From contig NZ_FMVM01000013.1 in the NCBI RefSeq assembly GCF_900102085.1, positions 62,001-126,000 on the forward strand: a DNA stretch of 64,000 nucleotides, in the 5' to 3' direction. The translations under genes were made by a program, and so were the position numbers. Under the pieces are notes generated by a model, which was not told the origin of the DNA, ran no database searches, and saw only the letters and a program-made list of their open reading frames with translations. The stretch comes from Paenibacillus polysaccharolyticus. Its GTDB lineage: Bacteria > Bacillota > Bacilli > Paenibacillales > Paenibacillaceae. Below, one piece after another: positions 19,986 to 29,333 of this stretch. Position 1 is the stretch's first letter. Each line of letters begins with the position of its first letter.

Positions 19986-19998
19986 AGTAACTTATGGA

Positions 19999-20037
19999 GC
20001 CCGGCGGCATTGTCTGCCGGGTTCTTTTACTCTTTTA
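19999..20037 (+). terminator. Terminator of the atp operon
   Basis: CCCGGC (from 20000) with GCCGGG (20016-20021), then TTCTTTTACTCTTTT. Moderate T run. Confidence 0.8.
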
Positions 20038-20632
20038 TGAAGAAATAATGATAGAAATAAAAAAGTGGAATACGATGATGAATTGCCACTACGCTATTTA
20101 TGGATTTGAACGTTAGAGAGTTTTCTCTTTATATAGTATGAATAGCTTCAAATAATTAGATTCACATTTCAATGATCAGGTGAATAAGATGTAGGACTTA
20201 AGTAGTATGGGCATATCACCCTGATAGAACTAATTTTACGAGATTCAGTAGAATTATTTCCGAGGAAATGACAGAATCGATATCGTTATAACGCTATTTT
20301 ATGTCGTTTTAGTCACCCATTACTGGCGGATAAAAATTAAAATTTTTTTTGAAGTGGAAATCAATGTAGTTGACAAGTAATAGTGAAACAGCCTATATTC
20401 CTTAGAGTCAGCAGATGCAGGAAGTAGGGCGCTAGATGTCCATCATCTTGCAGAGTTGAATTGTTGTTGCTTGATCAGGTATGCATCAGAGATCTTGTCA
20501 ATTCGAGGGGGACCTGACAGTAGAACAGAGATATTTTTCTGGTTTTCGCTCATTCCTGTGTACTAACAAGTTATGGGGGTTAGGCATATGATATGCCGAT
20601 CGCTGCAACAATCAAGGTGGAGGTAAGAAGAT
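20038..20632 (+). other. A+T-rich intergenic region before ywzB
   Basis: About 600 bases without a credible gene: frames are short and lack ribosome binding sites. A good promoter, TTGACA (20370-20375), 18 bases, TATATT (20394-20399), implies a leader of about 230 bases for ywzB. I see no known riboswitch in it. Confidence 0.5.
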
Positions 20633-20890
20633 ATGGGTAATGATCTGGCGAATCAGGTGAACCAGACATTGAGCACAAACAGCCTGATCTCAATTGTCGT
20701 TTCTCTTATATGTATAGCGATTACATGGTGGTCATTGCAAAATCTGAAATTGGATTTAGTGATCAGACAGCCGAAAGGTCCTCAGGGGAGACTGTTACAT
20801 TTGTTGCTGGCCATTATTCTAGGGCATGCCGTTGCTGGCTTTGTTATTGATTATTTGTCCTGGACTCAAATGTTAAGAAATTTGTTTTAA
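20633..20890 (+). CDS. ywzB: DUF1146 family membrane protein (YwzB)
   Basis: 85-residue protein with two membrane helices (about 17-38 and 56-76) joined by a conserved polar segment LKLDLVIRQPKGPQGRLL, typical of DUF1146 proteins, whose function is unknown. AAGGTGGAGG (20614-20623) precedes ATG 20633. In B. subtilis ywzB likewise follows the atp operon and precedes murAA; ywmB, found there between them, is not present here. Confidence 0.85.
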   Translation: MGNDLANQVNQTLSTNSLISIVVSLICIAITWWSLQNLKLDLVIRQPKGPQGRLLHLLLAIILGHAVAGFVIDYLSWTQMLRNLF

Positions 20891-21411
20891 TGTTGAGATG
20901 GTTGGTTAATCATCTGTTAGGTTCTTCAAGCGGCTCATTGTCGAATAACATCGATTAATTGTGTTAACAATTAGAGTATGAGCTGTCGGCCAAAATATAA
21001 GAAAGAAATGTGAACGTTTAACTGACCAAATTTGAATTGTTTATGTAAAAAATGCTTGTATCGAACAATTCAACAATGTTATGATGGAAGTTAGGGAATT
21101 CACAATTTTTCACTAATTATGTAGGTTATAAAGGGGATATCCGGTAGTTACCGGCTAAAAACCATCCCAATTGGTCTGTTCTGATGCTAAGATGGCCTTT
21201 TTAATGACTTTTCAAGCCATAAAGCAGGATGTACAGTACACATGGTATCATCGATATGAATTATACAAACCAATTCTTTTCTGATCAGACATCTGTGCTT
21301 ACATGCCAGAATATGTCGAAATTCCACACACAGCAACAGTCCTTTCTATCACAGTGGGGCTTACGTATTCCGGAATGAGGAAAAGGGAATAAAAGCGCGG
21401 AGGGAACCATG
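20891..21411 (+). other. murA upstream region
   Basis: No gene. A probable promoter TTGTAT (21056-21061), 18 bases, TATGAT (21080-21085) would give a leader of about 320 bases. The leader holds the perfect hairpin CCGGTA-GT-TACCGG (21141-21154) and a weak terminator-like pairing CCATC (21162-21166)/GATGG (21191-21195) followed by CCTTTTT. No known riboswitch recognised. Confidence 0.45.
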
Positions 21412-22758
21412 ATGAGCAAATTTATCGTCCGCGGTGGCAAAAGGTTGACCGGAAGTGTCAAAGTTAGCGGCGCTAAAAATTCTGTTCTTCCGATCATCGC
21501 TGCCTCTCTCTTAGGGGAAGAAGGACAAAGCGTTATTATTGACGCACCTCCTCTAGACGATGTGATGACGATTAACAAAGTGTTGGAATCGCTAGGAGCG
21601 GGAGTTACATACCGGGACGAAGTGATTACCGTAAATGCGGAGAACCTTACTTCCTGTGAAGCCCCGTATGAATGGGTTAGTAAAATGCGGGCGTCTTTTC
21701 TGGTCATGGGGCCTTTGCTGACGCGTTTGGGTAAAACAAGAATCTCATTGCCTGGTGGATGTGCCATCGGTACACGACCGATTGATCAGCATCTCAAAGG
21801 GTTTGAAGCCATGGGAGCCGAGATTAGCTTGGGCCAAGGTTATATCGAAGCACGTAGCCAAGGACGGTTGCGCGGGGCGAAAATTTATCTGGATGTGGCT
21901 TCTGTAGGTGCCACTCAAAATATTATGATGGCTGCAACTTTGGCCGAAGGTGTTACGGTTCTGGAGAATGCGGCGAAAGAACCTGAGATTGTCGATCTGG
22001 CTAACTTCCTGAACGGGATGGGTGCAAAGGTTCGCGGAGCCGGTACGGGCGTTATTCGTATCGAAGGCGTTGAGAAACTGTCTGGTGTTAAGCATACGGT
22101 AATTCCAGATCGTATTGAAGCAGGAACGTATATGGCTGCCGCAGCAATCTCTGGTGGTGACGTATACGTTGAAGGTGCGATCTCTGATCACTTGGGTTCC
22201 GTTATTGCTAAACTTGAAGAAATGGGTGTAACAGTACAGCCTGACGAGAATGGCGTGCGTGTTATTGCAGACCGTCCACTCAAAGCAGTGGATGTCAAAA
22301 CGTTACCATACCCAGGATTCCCGACAGATATGCAATCCCAAATGATGGCTTTATTGCTGGCATCCGAAGGAACGAGTGTTGTGACTGAAACGGTTTTTGA
22401 GAACCGCTTTATGCATGTTGATGAGTTCCAACTGATGAACGCAGAAATCAAAGTTGAAGGAAGATCCTCCATCATTACAGGCAATGCTAAGCTGAAAGGT
22501 GCTAAAGTGACAGCTACAGACCTGCGTGCAGGGGCTGCTCTGATCATTGCTGGCTTGGTCGCTGAAGGCACAACTGAGGTAGGTGGTGTACATCACATCG
22601 ACCGTGGTTATGTACATTTGGCAGAAAAGTTAAATGGCCTCGGGGCAGATATCTACCGAATTTCGGTGGAGGAGCCTAAGCTGGATGCAGTTAAGGCGCC
22701 TAGCGAAAAGGTTGAGGAAGAAGTTCCTATGTTTAAAGTACAACCAACTTGGGTGTAA
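21412..22758 (+). CDS. murA: UDP-N-acetylglucosamine 1-carboxyvinyltransferase
   Basis: First committed step of peptidoglycan synthesis: transfers enolpyruvate from PEP to UDP-GlcNAc. 448 residues; AKN at 21-23 and the fosfomycin-target cysteine Cys117 in [11 protein letters not shown] are at the canonical positions, so it should be fosfomycin sensitive at the target level. GGAGGG (21399-21404) favours the second of two adjacent ATGs (21412). The acidic C-terminal tail after DIYRI is longer than usual. In Bacillus this is the murAA position. Confidence 0.97.
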   Translation: MSKFIVRGGKRLTGSVKVSGAKNSVLPIIAASLLGEEGQSVIIDAPPLDDVMTINKVLESLGAGVTYRDEVITVNAENLTSCEAPYEWVSKMRASFLVMGPLLTRLGKTRISLPGGCAIGTRPIDQHLKGFEAMGAEISLGQGYIEARSQGRLRGAKIYLDVASVGATQNIMMAATLAEGVTVLENAAKEPEIVDLANFLNGMGAKVRGAGTGVIRIEGVEKLSGVKHTVIPDRIEAGTYMAAAAISGGDVYVEGAISDHLGSVIAKLEEMGVTVQPDENGVRVIADRPLKAVDVKTLPYPGFPTDMQSQMMALLLASEGTSVVTETVFENRFMHVDEFQLMNAEIKVEGRSSIITGNAKLKGAKVTATDLRAGAALIIAGLVAEGTTEVGGVHHIDRGYVHLAEKLNGLGADIYRISVEEPKLDAVKAPSEKVEEEVPMFKVQPTWV

Positions 22759-22824
22759 ACCCTCGTTTATATCACATAGCGTTATTTCTGTATAGCTACC
22801 CTACTGTGGAGAATACAGGAACAA

Positions 22825-22882
22825 GATCAAACGTATCGTATCTGTTTGATGAAGCTGAGCCTCCGGGCTTGGCTTTTTTTTG
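22825..22882 (+). terminator. Terminator after murA
   Basis: AAGCTGAGCC (22852-22861) with GGCTTGGCTT (22866-22875) and a long T run; a second hairpin ATCAAAC/GTTTGAT lies just upstream. Confidence 0.9.
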
Positions 22883-23230
22883 TTCTTTTTACAAGTTCAA
22901 ACGATATATGAGGATGGTCTGTTAAGGACCTGATTCTATTAATACCTGATCCTAACTTTGTATAACATAACATCTAGGCTTATATCTATTTTGACCATAT
23001 GAAAGAGCGGGTGTTCCATACCCATTGATCGGGATGCACTGTGTAAACCGCGTAGTAGCAATGCTTTCAGGTATCTACTTATACAAAGGAAGAGGTGCTC
23101 ATTAAATAACAACGGTTCGCGTTTCTCTTAAATCCGGTTCTATCAGATCGAGTGGAGTCATATCTTAAACTATGGATTTGAGAAAAAAACCAGCCATGAC
23201 CTGGTCATCGACAACGGAGGGGTATCACGG
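22883..23230 (+). other. spoIID upstream region
   Basis: No gene seen. CATACCCAT at 23017-23025, 14 bases after CATATGA, weakly resembles a mother-cell sigma-E promoter, which controls spoIID in B. subtilis; the -10 has two mismatches, so this is only a candidate. Confidence 0.3.
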
Positions 23231-24625
23231 ATGAAAGAAGCTCGTGTACAACTAAAAGTACCTCTTGCCCCGCGGCCCGGAATGCAGGGATCAGAGGAGA
23301 ATTTAATTCAGGATGCAGAGAAAGACAGGTTGAATCCTGAGAAGAAGAGAGGTGCCCCGTTACAGATGGCAAAGGTGCAAATCGTAATGGGGAGCAAGCA
23401 AGAAACGATACATGCTAAACGTAGGGGATTGTCTACGGAGGAACTGAAACAGGAAACTACAGAGCATATAAATATCCCGCTTATTGAGTTGGATGCGTTT
23501 CGTAAGGTCAGACGTCGTCGTATGCGTGCATTCGGTCGCCGTCACGGCTGGGGACGCCACCCAGGGCGTTGGCAGCCCGCAGTAGCGGTATCAGTACTGC
23601 TTGTTCTAGCGATATGCATTCCGGTCATCCTGGTGTGGCCGCGAGCAGGAGAACAGGTAAAATCTACGCCTGCTTCTACAGGTGTGAACGCTGGTACCGG
23701 TCTACAGTCTCCTAATCCTGTGCCCGCATTACCTGTAAGCTATCCTGAGCCGAATGTGCGTGTTTACTTGTCTGCTACCGGGACAACGTTGGAATTACCA
23801 CTTGAGACATATGTGACGGGAGTAGTTGCTGCTGAGATGCCAGCTGACTTCGAGCTAGAAGCGTTAAAAGCACAAGCGATAGCTGCTCGCACATTTATCG
23901 TGAGAAGACTTGCTGCAAACGATACAAGTGGTGTACCTTCAGGCACAGCAGATGTCACGGATACGATTAGTCATCAGGTCTTCATTCCACCCGATCAGGT
24001 CAAGGCGGATTGGACAAGGTTAGGTAAAGCAAAGGAATGGGAAAAACTTCAGCAGGCCGTTCGTGAAAGTCGCGACGCAGTTATGACGTATCAGGGTCGT
24101 GCGATCACAGCATCCTTTTTCTCAACCAGCAATGGATATACAGAAAATGCAGAGGATGTGTGGGGCAACGTTGTTCCCTATTTGAAAAGTGTAGCTAGTC
24201 CCTGGGATAAACAGCTTGCACCAGGTTTTGAAGAAACAATTACGATGAAGCGCAGTGAAATTTTGCAGAAGATGAACCTGGATGCAATTCCGGTGTCAGC
24301 AGATAAGAATGGTTCCTGGATCAAAGTGTTATCTACGACCAAGGGGCATCGTATTAAAGAAATGCAGATTGCAGGTGAAACGTTCAGTGGCCCGGAAGTT
24401 CGCAAACGCCTCGGACTCAGATCCAGCCAGTTCAGCTGGAGAACAACAGGCGATGAAGTGCAGATTACAACGTATGGTTACGGCCATGGAGTGGGTATGA
24501 GTCAATGGGGAGCAAATGGTATGGCGCAGGAGGGGCACACGGCTACAGAGATTCTGAAACATTATTACACGGGAATCTCATTCGGACAGGCATCCAAGAT
24601 GCTAGCCTCAAAGCAGGGGAAGTGA
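23231..24625 (+). CDS. spoIID: Stage II sporulation protein D, peptidoglycan lytic transglycosylase
   Basis: Part of the SpoIID-SpoIIM-SpoIIP machine that degrades peptidoglycan during engulfment. 464 residues: a basic, unusually long cytosolic N-terminus (about 1-113), one membrane helix (about 114-136), a linker, then the SpoIID domain with the catalytic Glu202 in VVAAEMP, QAIAARTF, and the C-terminal GYGHGVGMSQWGANGMA. The start ATG 23231 follows GGAGGGG; a later start would remove part of the N-terminal extension, so its length is uncertain. B. subtilis SpoIID has 343 residues with a short N-terminus. Confidence 0.95.
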   Translation: MKEARVQLKVPLAPRPGMQGSEENLIQDAEKDRLNPEKKRGAPLQMAKVQIVMGSKQETIHAKRRGLSTEELKQETTEHINIPLIELDAFRKVRRRRMRAFGRRHGWGRHPGRWQPAVAVSVLLVLAICIPVILVWPRAGEQVKSTPASTGVNAGTGLQSPNPVPALPVSYPEPNVRVYLSATGTTLELPLETYVTGVVAAEMPADFELEALKAQAIAARTFIVRRLAANDTSGVPSGTADVTDTISHQVFIPPDQVKADWTRLGKAKEWEKLQQAVRESRDAVMTYQGRAITASFFSTSNGYTENAEDVWGNVVPYLKSVASPWDKQLAPGFEETITMKRSEILQKMNLDAIPVSADKNGSWIKVLSTTKGHRIKEMQIAGETFSGPEVRKRLGLRSSQFSWRTTGDEVQITTYGYGHGVGMSQWGANGMAQEGHTATEILKHYYTGISFGQASKMLASKQGK

Positions 24626-24677
24626 GTATAGTGAGTGGTTCTCTACCAACCTCCCGTTCCGGAGCTTTTAAGATTTG

Positions 24678-24908
24678 GCTATATATGTGGAAAGTGAGAG
24701 CGTACGGGGAGAGCAGGGGACAGAAAAGACCTGTAGAAGCGAAGCTGAAAGCTTTTTAAAAAAAGCTGCATCGGAAGCATAAACTTGCCTTTACTACCGG
24801 ATTTCACCTTTGAAGAAGGGGAGATCGAAGAAATTCGGTAGTAACAGCGGTCGGAAGGTTTTCTGGCCCCGGAGCGGCGCACGCACTATCACTTTACGCA
24901 TATATAGC
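24678..24908 (+). repeat. Dispersed structured element, copy D (longest, best termini)
   Basis: 231 bp. Terminal inverted repeats of about 28 bases begin GCTATATATG (24678-24687) and end CATATATAGC (24899-24908); internal differences are largely compensated or G-U. Inner helix GACAGAAAAGACC with GGTTTTCTG (24858-24865). Conserved TGTAGAAGCGAAGC, here with an enlarged arm GCTGAAAGC.. to 24779. Core arm TTACTACCGGATTTC (24791-24805) with GAAATTCGGTAGTAA (24830-24844): compared with other copies, TTATC/GATAA has become TTACTA/TAGTAA, paired on both sides. Between spoIID and spoIIQ. Confidence 0.85.
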
Positions 24909-24948
24909 ACTCTTTGAAAGCTGCGTGAAAATTTTTAGAGTCGCGCGT

Positions 24949-24976
24949 GTATAAAAGAGTTGCACCCGGTAACACT
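24949..24976 (+). promoter_or_regulatory. Sigma-F type promoter of spoIIQ
   Basis: GTATA (24949-24953), 14 bases, GGTAACACT (24968-24976): a full match to the forespore sigma-F consensus, 20 bases before the start codon. B. subtilis spoIIQ is sigma-F dependent. Confidence 0.75.
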
Positions 24977-24995
24977 TGTTACTGAGGTGATCAAG

Positions 24996-25733
24996 ATGAA
25001 TGAAAACAACAAAAAATCAATCCAAGAAGAAACTCCTAAAACAACTCAAGGAGTACCGGCAGCTCAGCCCTCTTCATGGAGAAAAGCAATGTCCAAACGT
25101 TGGGTTTTCCCGGCAGTCTACATCGCAGCAGCAGGCATTATACTAACTCTAGTGTGGGTCTATCAGGGAACAGGCGGCAAAGCGCTGAACCCGGACTCTC
25201 CTAAAGAATCAGTAGAAACAGGCGCAGCGAGCAACGAGGGAGCCGTTACAGGTGGGGATCAGGAAAGTGTGGAAGTTGTTGCAAAGTCGGAAAATTTTGT
25301 TTGGCCAGTAGCATCTCCTTCCGAGATCTCGGTTGTGAAACCATTCTATGACAACGAGGCTTCAAGTGAAGAGCATGAAGCAGCGATGGTCCAGTACAAT
25401 GACACATTTATTCCGAATACGGGTGTCGATCTGGCACGCGGTGATAACAAATCATTTGAAGTCAAAGCAGCACTCAGCGGTAAAGTTACACGTGTTGAGC
25501 AAAATCCGCTTACAGGTCAAGTGGTGGAGATTACTCACAGCGATAACCTGAAAACCGTATACCAAAGCCTTGCGGACGTCAAAGTAAAACAGGACGATGA
25601 AGTGAAGCAAGGAGATGCGATTGCATCTGCTGGTGTGAGTGAGCTTGGAAAAAACCTAGGAAATCACCTTCACTTTGAAGTTTATGAAGATGGTCAGCCT
25701 GTAAACCCGCAAGGATATCTTCCGGAAAAGTAA
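24996..25733 (+). CDS. spoIIQ: Stage II sporulation protein Q, LytM-like
   Basis: Forespore membrane protein that binds SpoIIIAH across the engulfment space to form the feeding channel and ratchet. 245 residues: membrane helix about 37-57, then a LytM/M23 domain (NTGVDLARG to GNHLHFEV). The first zinc ligand, normally His in HxGxD, is Asn here, while the final HxH is kept, so endopeptidase activity is unlikely, as in B. subtilis. TGAGGTGATC supports ATG 24996; an upstream ATG-like start at 24960 overlaps the promoter and is rejected. Confidence 0.93.
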   Translation: MNENNKKSIQEETPKTTQGVPAAQPSSWRKAMSKRWVFPAVYIAAAGIILTLVWVYQGTGGKALNPDSPKESVETGAASNEGAVTGGDQESVEVVAKSENFVWPVASPSEISVVKPFYDNEASSEEHEAAMVQYNDTFIPNTGVDLARGDNKSFEVKAALSGKVTRVEQNPLTGQVVEITHSDNLKTVYQSLADVKVKQDDEVKQGDAIASAGVSELGKNLGNHLHFEVYEDGQPVNPQGYLPEK

Positions 25734-25760
25734 ATGATTTTTACCGCACTAACATGATGG

Positions 25761-25788
25761 GCAGGGGTGAATAACCTCTGCTTTTTTT
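25761..25788 (+). terminator. Terminator after spoIIQ
   Basis: GCAGGGGT (25761-25768) with ACCTCTGC (25774-25781), then seven T. Confidence 0.92.
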
Positions 25789-25841
25789 ATGCTTTTCAGA
25801 AAATAATGGGACCTTCGAAGCTTGTCACACCTCTAAACCGC

Positions 25842-25869
25842 GAATATATAGGCATGCTCCTCATATAAT
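25842..25869 (+). promoter_or_regulatory. Candidate sigma-E promoter of spoIIID
   Basis: GAATATA (25842-25848), 13 bases, CATATAAT (25862-25869), matching the mother-cell sigma-E pattern. spoIIID is sigma-E dependent in B. subtilis. Confidence 0.6.
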
Positions 25870-25904
25870 GTACCAAACTATCCACACAGTAGGGAGGCGG
25901 GAGC

Positions 25905-26192
25905 GTGCACGATTACATCAAGGAACGGACCATCAAAATTGGTCGCTGCATTGTTGAGACGAGAAATACGGTCCGTACCATTGCCAAAGAATTCGGCGTG
26001 TCAAAGAGTACTGTGCATAAGGATCTGACGGAGCGTCTGCCGGAAATTAACCCTGATCTTGCTGACCAGGTGAAACACATTTTGGAATACCATAAGTCGA
26101 TCCGTCATTTGCGGGGCGGTGAAGCGACCAAAATCAAGTACAAAAAAACGAGTGGAAAAAAACGTGAGGTGCTGGCTTCCGCCAAATCATAA
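25905..26192 (+). CDS. spoIIID: Sporulation transcription factor SpoIIID
   Basis: Small mother-cell DNA-binding regulator of sigma-E and sigma-K genes. 95 residues, the normal size; helix-turn-helix TVRTIAKEFGVSKSTVHKDL (about 22-41) followed by the basic C-terminal helix used for DNA contact. GTG start 25905 is preceded by AGGGAGGCGGGAG. Flanked by spoIIQ and mbl as in Bacillus. Confidence 0.96.
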   Translation: MHDYIKERTIKIGRCIVETRNTVRTIAKEFGVSKSTVHKDLTERLPEINPDLADQVKHILEYHKSIRHLRGGEATKIKYKKTSGKKREVLASAKS

Positions 26193-26412
26193 GCAAGTTC
26201 TTTGAGAACTAGGCCAAAAAGCTCACAGCATGGATTGAATCCCTCCCCTGAAGTATGATATGTTAAAAGCTGGTACAGGATCGAATTATGACATCTTATC
26301 AGCCCGATTTTTACATATATATGTTGCACTTTGTCGAACGAGCGGTGACGTGATAAGAGACACTTTTTCACAGGATACGCTGACCAAATAATATCACTTT
26401 GGGGGCTCTTTT

Positions 26413-27411
26413 ATGTTTAGCAAGGATATCGGTATTGATCTTGGCACGGCAAACGTGCTTATTCACGTGAAAGGAAGCGGAGTTGTTCTCAATGAACCTT
26501 CCGTCGTGACCATTGAAAGCGATACGAAGCGGGTCCTTGCTGTCGGGGAAGAGGCGCGTCGTATGGTGGGGCGTACGCCGGGTAACATTGTTGCCATTAG
26601 ACCGCTGCGCGATGGCGTTATTGCGGACTTCGAAATTACGGAAGCCATGCTTAGACATTTCATTAGTCGTGTAGGGGCAAGAAGCTGGTACAGCCACCCG
26701 CGAATTTTGATCTGTGCACCAACGAATATCACTTCTGTAGAGCAGAAGGCCATCCGCGAAGCAGCGGAGCGCAGCGGTGCCAAAGAAGTATTTCTGGAAG
26801 AAGAGCCGAAAGCGGCTGCGATCGGGGCAGGTATGGATATTTTCCAACCGAGCGGCAATATGGTCGTGGATATCGGCGGCGGAACGACTGACGTTGCAGT
26901 CCTGTCTATGGGCGACGTAGTCACCGCCTCTTCTATTAAAGTTGCGGGGGACAAGTTCGACGAAGCGATTATCAAGTTTATTAAAGCAAAATACAAACTC
27001 ATGATCGGAGAACGTACAGCCGAAGATATCAAAATCGCAATTGGTACCGTTAACCCTGCGGGTCTTCAAGCTGAGATGGATGTTCGCGGCCGTGATATGG
27101 TAACCGGTCTGCCGGTTACAGTTACTGTGTCAGGTAGTGAAGTGCAGGAAGCGCTATGGGATTCCGTGCAATCCATTATCGTTGCAGCCAAGTCGGTACT
27201 GGAGCGCACACCACCTGAACTGTCTGCGGACATTATTGATCGTGGTGTCGTTTTGACTGGTGGAGGTGCATTGCTGAACGGATTGGATGAACTGTTGTCC
27301 AATGAATTGCATGTTCCGGTATGGGTTGCAGAGGATCCGATGCACTGCGTTGTAAAAGGAACAGGCATTATGCTGAATAATTTGGATCAAGTAGTTAAGA
27401 AAAAGTTCTAG
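26413..27411 (+). CDS. mbl: MreB-like actin homologue Mbl
   Basis: Bacterial actin that directs lateral wall synthesis with the elongation machinery. 332 residues; phosphate 1 loop DLGTANVLI, phosphate 2 DIGGGTTDVAVLS, and the adenosine motif VLTGGGALLNGLDELL are intact. The place after spoIIID identifies it as Mbl rather than MreB or MreBH, which is inference. A TTTGGGGG ribosome binding region precedes ATG 26413. The 220-base gap upstream has the hairpin AGTTCT/AGAACT (26196-26210) and the palindrome ACATATATATGT near 26312. Confidence 0.94.
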   Translation: MFSKDIGIDLGTANVLIHVKGSGVVLNEPSVVTIESDTKRVLAVGEEARRMVGRTPGNIVAIRPLRDGVIADFEITEAMLRHFISRVGARSWYSHPRILICAPTNITSVEQKAIREAAERSGAKEVFLEEEPKAAAIGAGMDIFQPSGNMVVDIGGGTTDVAVLSMGDVVTASSIKVAGDKFDEAIIKFIKAKYKLMIGERTAEDIKIAIGTVNPAGLQAEMDVRGRDMVTGLPVTVTVSGSEVQEALWDSVQSIIVAAKSVLERTPPELSADIIDRGVVLTGGGALLNGLDELLSNELHVPVWVAEDPMHCVVKGTGIMLNNLDQVVKKKF

Positions 27412-27427
27412 TTTGCCGATATAAAAA

Positions 27428-27485
27428 GCAGGTAGGTTCACCGAAAAGGTGAACAGAACGGACAAACAGCTACCTGCGTTGCAGG
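27428..27485 (+). promoter_or_regulatory. Switch-like structured leader upstream of flhO
   Basis: GCAGGTAG (27428-27435) pairs with CTACCTGC (27470-27477) around the inner hairpin GTTCACC (27436-27442)-GAAAA-GGTGAAC (27448-27454). The same CCTGC (27473-27477) can instead pair with GCAGG (27481-27485) as a tight hairpin close to the flhO ribosome binding site. The two folds exclude each other. No T run. Not a riboswitch class I recognise. Confidence 0.6.
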
Positions 27486-27514
27486 GACAAGCGTTTAAGG
27501 AGAGGGGTTCATTC

Positions 27515-28399
27515 ATGTTAAGAGGTCTGTACACCGCTGCTGCGGGAATGATTACAGAGCAACGCCGCCACGACACTGCTACACAGAATATCGTAAATAT
27601 GAACACAACGGGATACAAACAGGTGAATAGCGTAAACCGCTCCTTCCCGGAAATGCTCATTACTTTAACGGGCGGGGATGCGAATCTTCCAACAAAGCGG
27701 CTGGGCAAACTCAACTCGGGCGTATTTGCTGAGGAAAGCTTATCCATGAATGTTCAAGGCGCTCTTATGGAAACGAAACGTACAAGTGATTTTGCAATCT
27801 CATCGAATTTGAGTATGAATGATCCGCAGACCAATCAACCCATTCGGTTTGATGCTTCTGGCAAGTTTGTACGAGCAGATGGAACGGTCACGTACCAGCC
27901 GCAAGCATACTTTACCGTTCGAGATGCACAGGGAAACACGCGTTATACACGTGATGGTCATCTGGATGTTAATGGAACAGGGCAACTTCTCAGTTCTACC
28001 GGTTCTCAGGTGCTGGACAGTAATGGGCAACCGGTTGTATTGACAGGTCCTGTGGATCAATTTAAAGTGGATGAGCAAGGCCGCCTTGTTAATGCGGTTA
28101 CAGGTGTTCCAACAGGCGTTACGCTTGGAATCAGTATTATTGACCAGCCGAATCAGCTTGTTCGTCAAGGTGACGGTAATTTTAGTCTGAATGAAGATAA
28201 TGGTGCAACGGCTCGGACGATGAATGCTACTGATATTGTGCAGATTCATCAAGGTTATCTGGAAGGGTCGAATGTAGACGCCTCTCAGGCTACCGTTGAC
28301 ATGAATGCGGCATTTCGTGCCTATGAAGCGAACCAGAAGGTCGTTCAGTTCTATGACCGCAGTTTGGAAAAGGCTGTTAACGAAGTTGGTCGTGTCTAA
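27515..28399 (+). CDS. flhO: Flagellar hook-basal body rod-like protein FlhO
   Basis: Rod/hook-type axial protein exported by the flagellar type III system; FlhO and FlhP form the distal rod region in Bacillus. 294 residues with N-terminal MLRGLYTAAAGMITEQRRHDTATQNIVNMNTTGYK (FlgBC/FlgG family signature) and the C-terminal heptad helix ATVDMNAAFRAYEANQKVVQFYDRSLEKAVNEVG. AAGGAGAGGG (27497-27506) fixes ATG 27515; the upstream frame runs through the structured leader and is not translated in my reading. Confidence 0.92.
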   Translation: MLRGLYTAAAGMITEQRRHDTATQNIVNMNTTGYKQVNSVNRSFPEMLITLTGGDANLPTKRLGKLNSGVFAEESLSMNVQGALMETKRTSDFAISSNLSMNDPQTNQPIRFDASGKFVRADGTVTYQPQAYFTVRDAQGNTRYTRDGHLDVNGTGQLLSSTGSQVLDSNGQPVVLTGPVDQFKVDEQGRLVNAVTGVPTGVTLGISIIDQPNQLVRQGDGNFSLNEDNGATARTMNATDIVQIHQGYLEGSNVDASQATVDMNAAFRAYEANQKVVQFYDRSLEKAVNEVGRV

Positions 28400-28485
28400 C
28401 GCCAATTGTAATTGTAACCATATTACCGCGTAGTGATGGGCGATAAGCCCTTTGCGGAGCAAAGCAGGGGAGGTAAAATCACCGC

Positions 28486-29322
28486 ATGAATAATTCCATG
28501 ATTAGTGCTAAGGTGTCGATGACTGCGATTCAGCAACGGCTGGATGTCATTTCCGATAATATTGCCAACGTGAATACGGCAGGCTATAAAAGTAAACAGG
28601 CAAACTTCGAAGATGTATTGACCCGTATACAGCAACAAGATGATAAGTATAAGCAGGATGGGCGTTCGACACCGATGGGGTATAACCTTGGTTTTGGAGC
28701 ACGTCTGGTCAATCTCACCAGAGATATGTCCCAAGGTAGCATGCAGGAGACAGGTAACCCGACAGACCTAGCTATCGAGGGCAATGCGATGTTTGCTGTT
28801 CAGGCAGATGGTCAGAAAGTATGGACACGTCAAGGTGCATTCCACTTTGTGCCAGATATGCGTCCAAAAGCGAATCCGAACGACCCTGACCTGATGGTGC
28901 TTGTCAATGGCGATGGAAATTTTGCTCTGAATCGTCAGGGAGAGCCGATGACGGCTCCAATGAACAGCACAGTTGCATTTGATGAGAAAGGTAATCTGCT
29001 GATACGTCAGGGTAATGGTAATGCCGTGATTTCAGGACAGCTACAGATGGTGGATATTGAGCGTCCTGAAGGACTTGTGCAATTAGCGGACAACCTCTTT
29101 GGTTTAGGTGCTGGGTTAACCGAGAATGACGTATTCGGGGCTAATGCAGCAACACGTGTACCTCAGGCATCGATCCGCACTGGTTTCCTTGAGCAATCCA
29201 ACGTAGATATGACACAGGAGATGGCGTTGCTCATGCAAGGTCAGAGGACTTATCAACTGGCGGCACGGGCGCTCACGTCTAGTGATTCCATGGCGGGTCT
29301 TGCCAATAATATGAGAGCATAA
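28486..29322 (+). CDS. flhP: Flagellar hook-basal body rod-like protein FlhP
   Basis: Partner of FlhO; 278 residues with the FlgG-type N-terminus MISAKVSMTAIQQRLDVISDNIANVNTAGYKSK and C-terminus SNVDMTQEMALLMQGQRTYQLAARALTSSD. GGGGAGGT (28466-28473) precedes ATG 28486. The next gene begins 12 bases after its stop, so epuA is cotranscribed. No other flagellar genes occur in the window, as in B. subtilis where flhOP are also separate. Confidence 0.93.
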   Translation: MNNSMISAKVSMTAIQQRLDVISDNIANVNTAGYKSKQANFEDVLTRIQQQDDKYKQDGRSTPMGYNLGFGARLVNLTRDMSQGSMQETGNPTDLAIEGNAMFAVQADGQKVWTRQGAFHFVPDMRPKANPNDPDLMVLVNGDGNFALNRQGEPMTAPMNSTVAFDEKGNLLIRQGNGNAVISGQLQMVDIERPEGLVQLADNLFGLGAGLTENDVFGANAATRVPQASIRTGFLEQSNVDMTQEMALLMQGQRTYQLAARALTSSDSMAGLANNMRA

Positions 29323-29333
29323 AGGTGAATGGG

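Noticed and set aside
20038-20632. Small genes in the gap before ywzB
   Set aside because: Only short frames without ribosome binding sites; composition is that of non-coding DNA.
24678-24908. Insertion sequence remnant carrying a transposase
   Set aside because: Terminal inverted repeats are present, but there is no transposase frame or fragment in any copy; only a non-autonomous or RNA element is supported.
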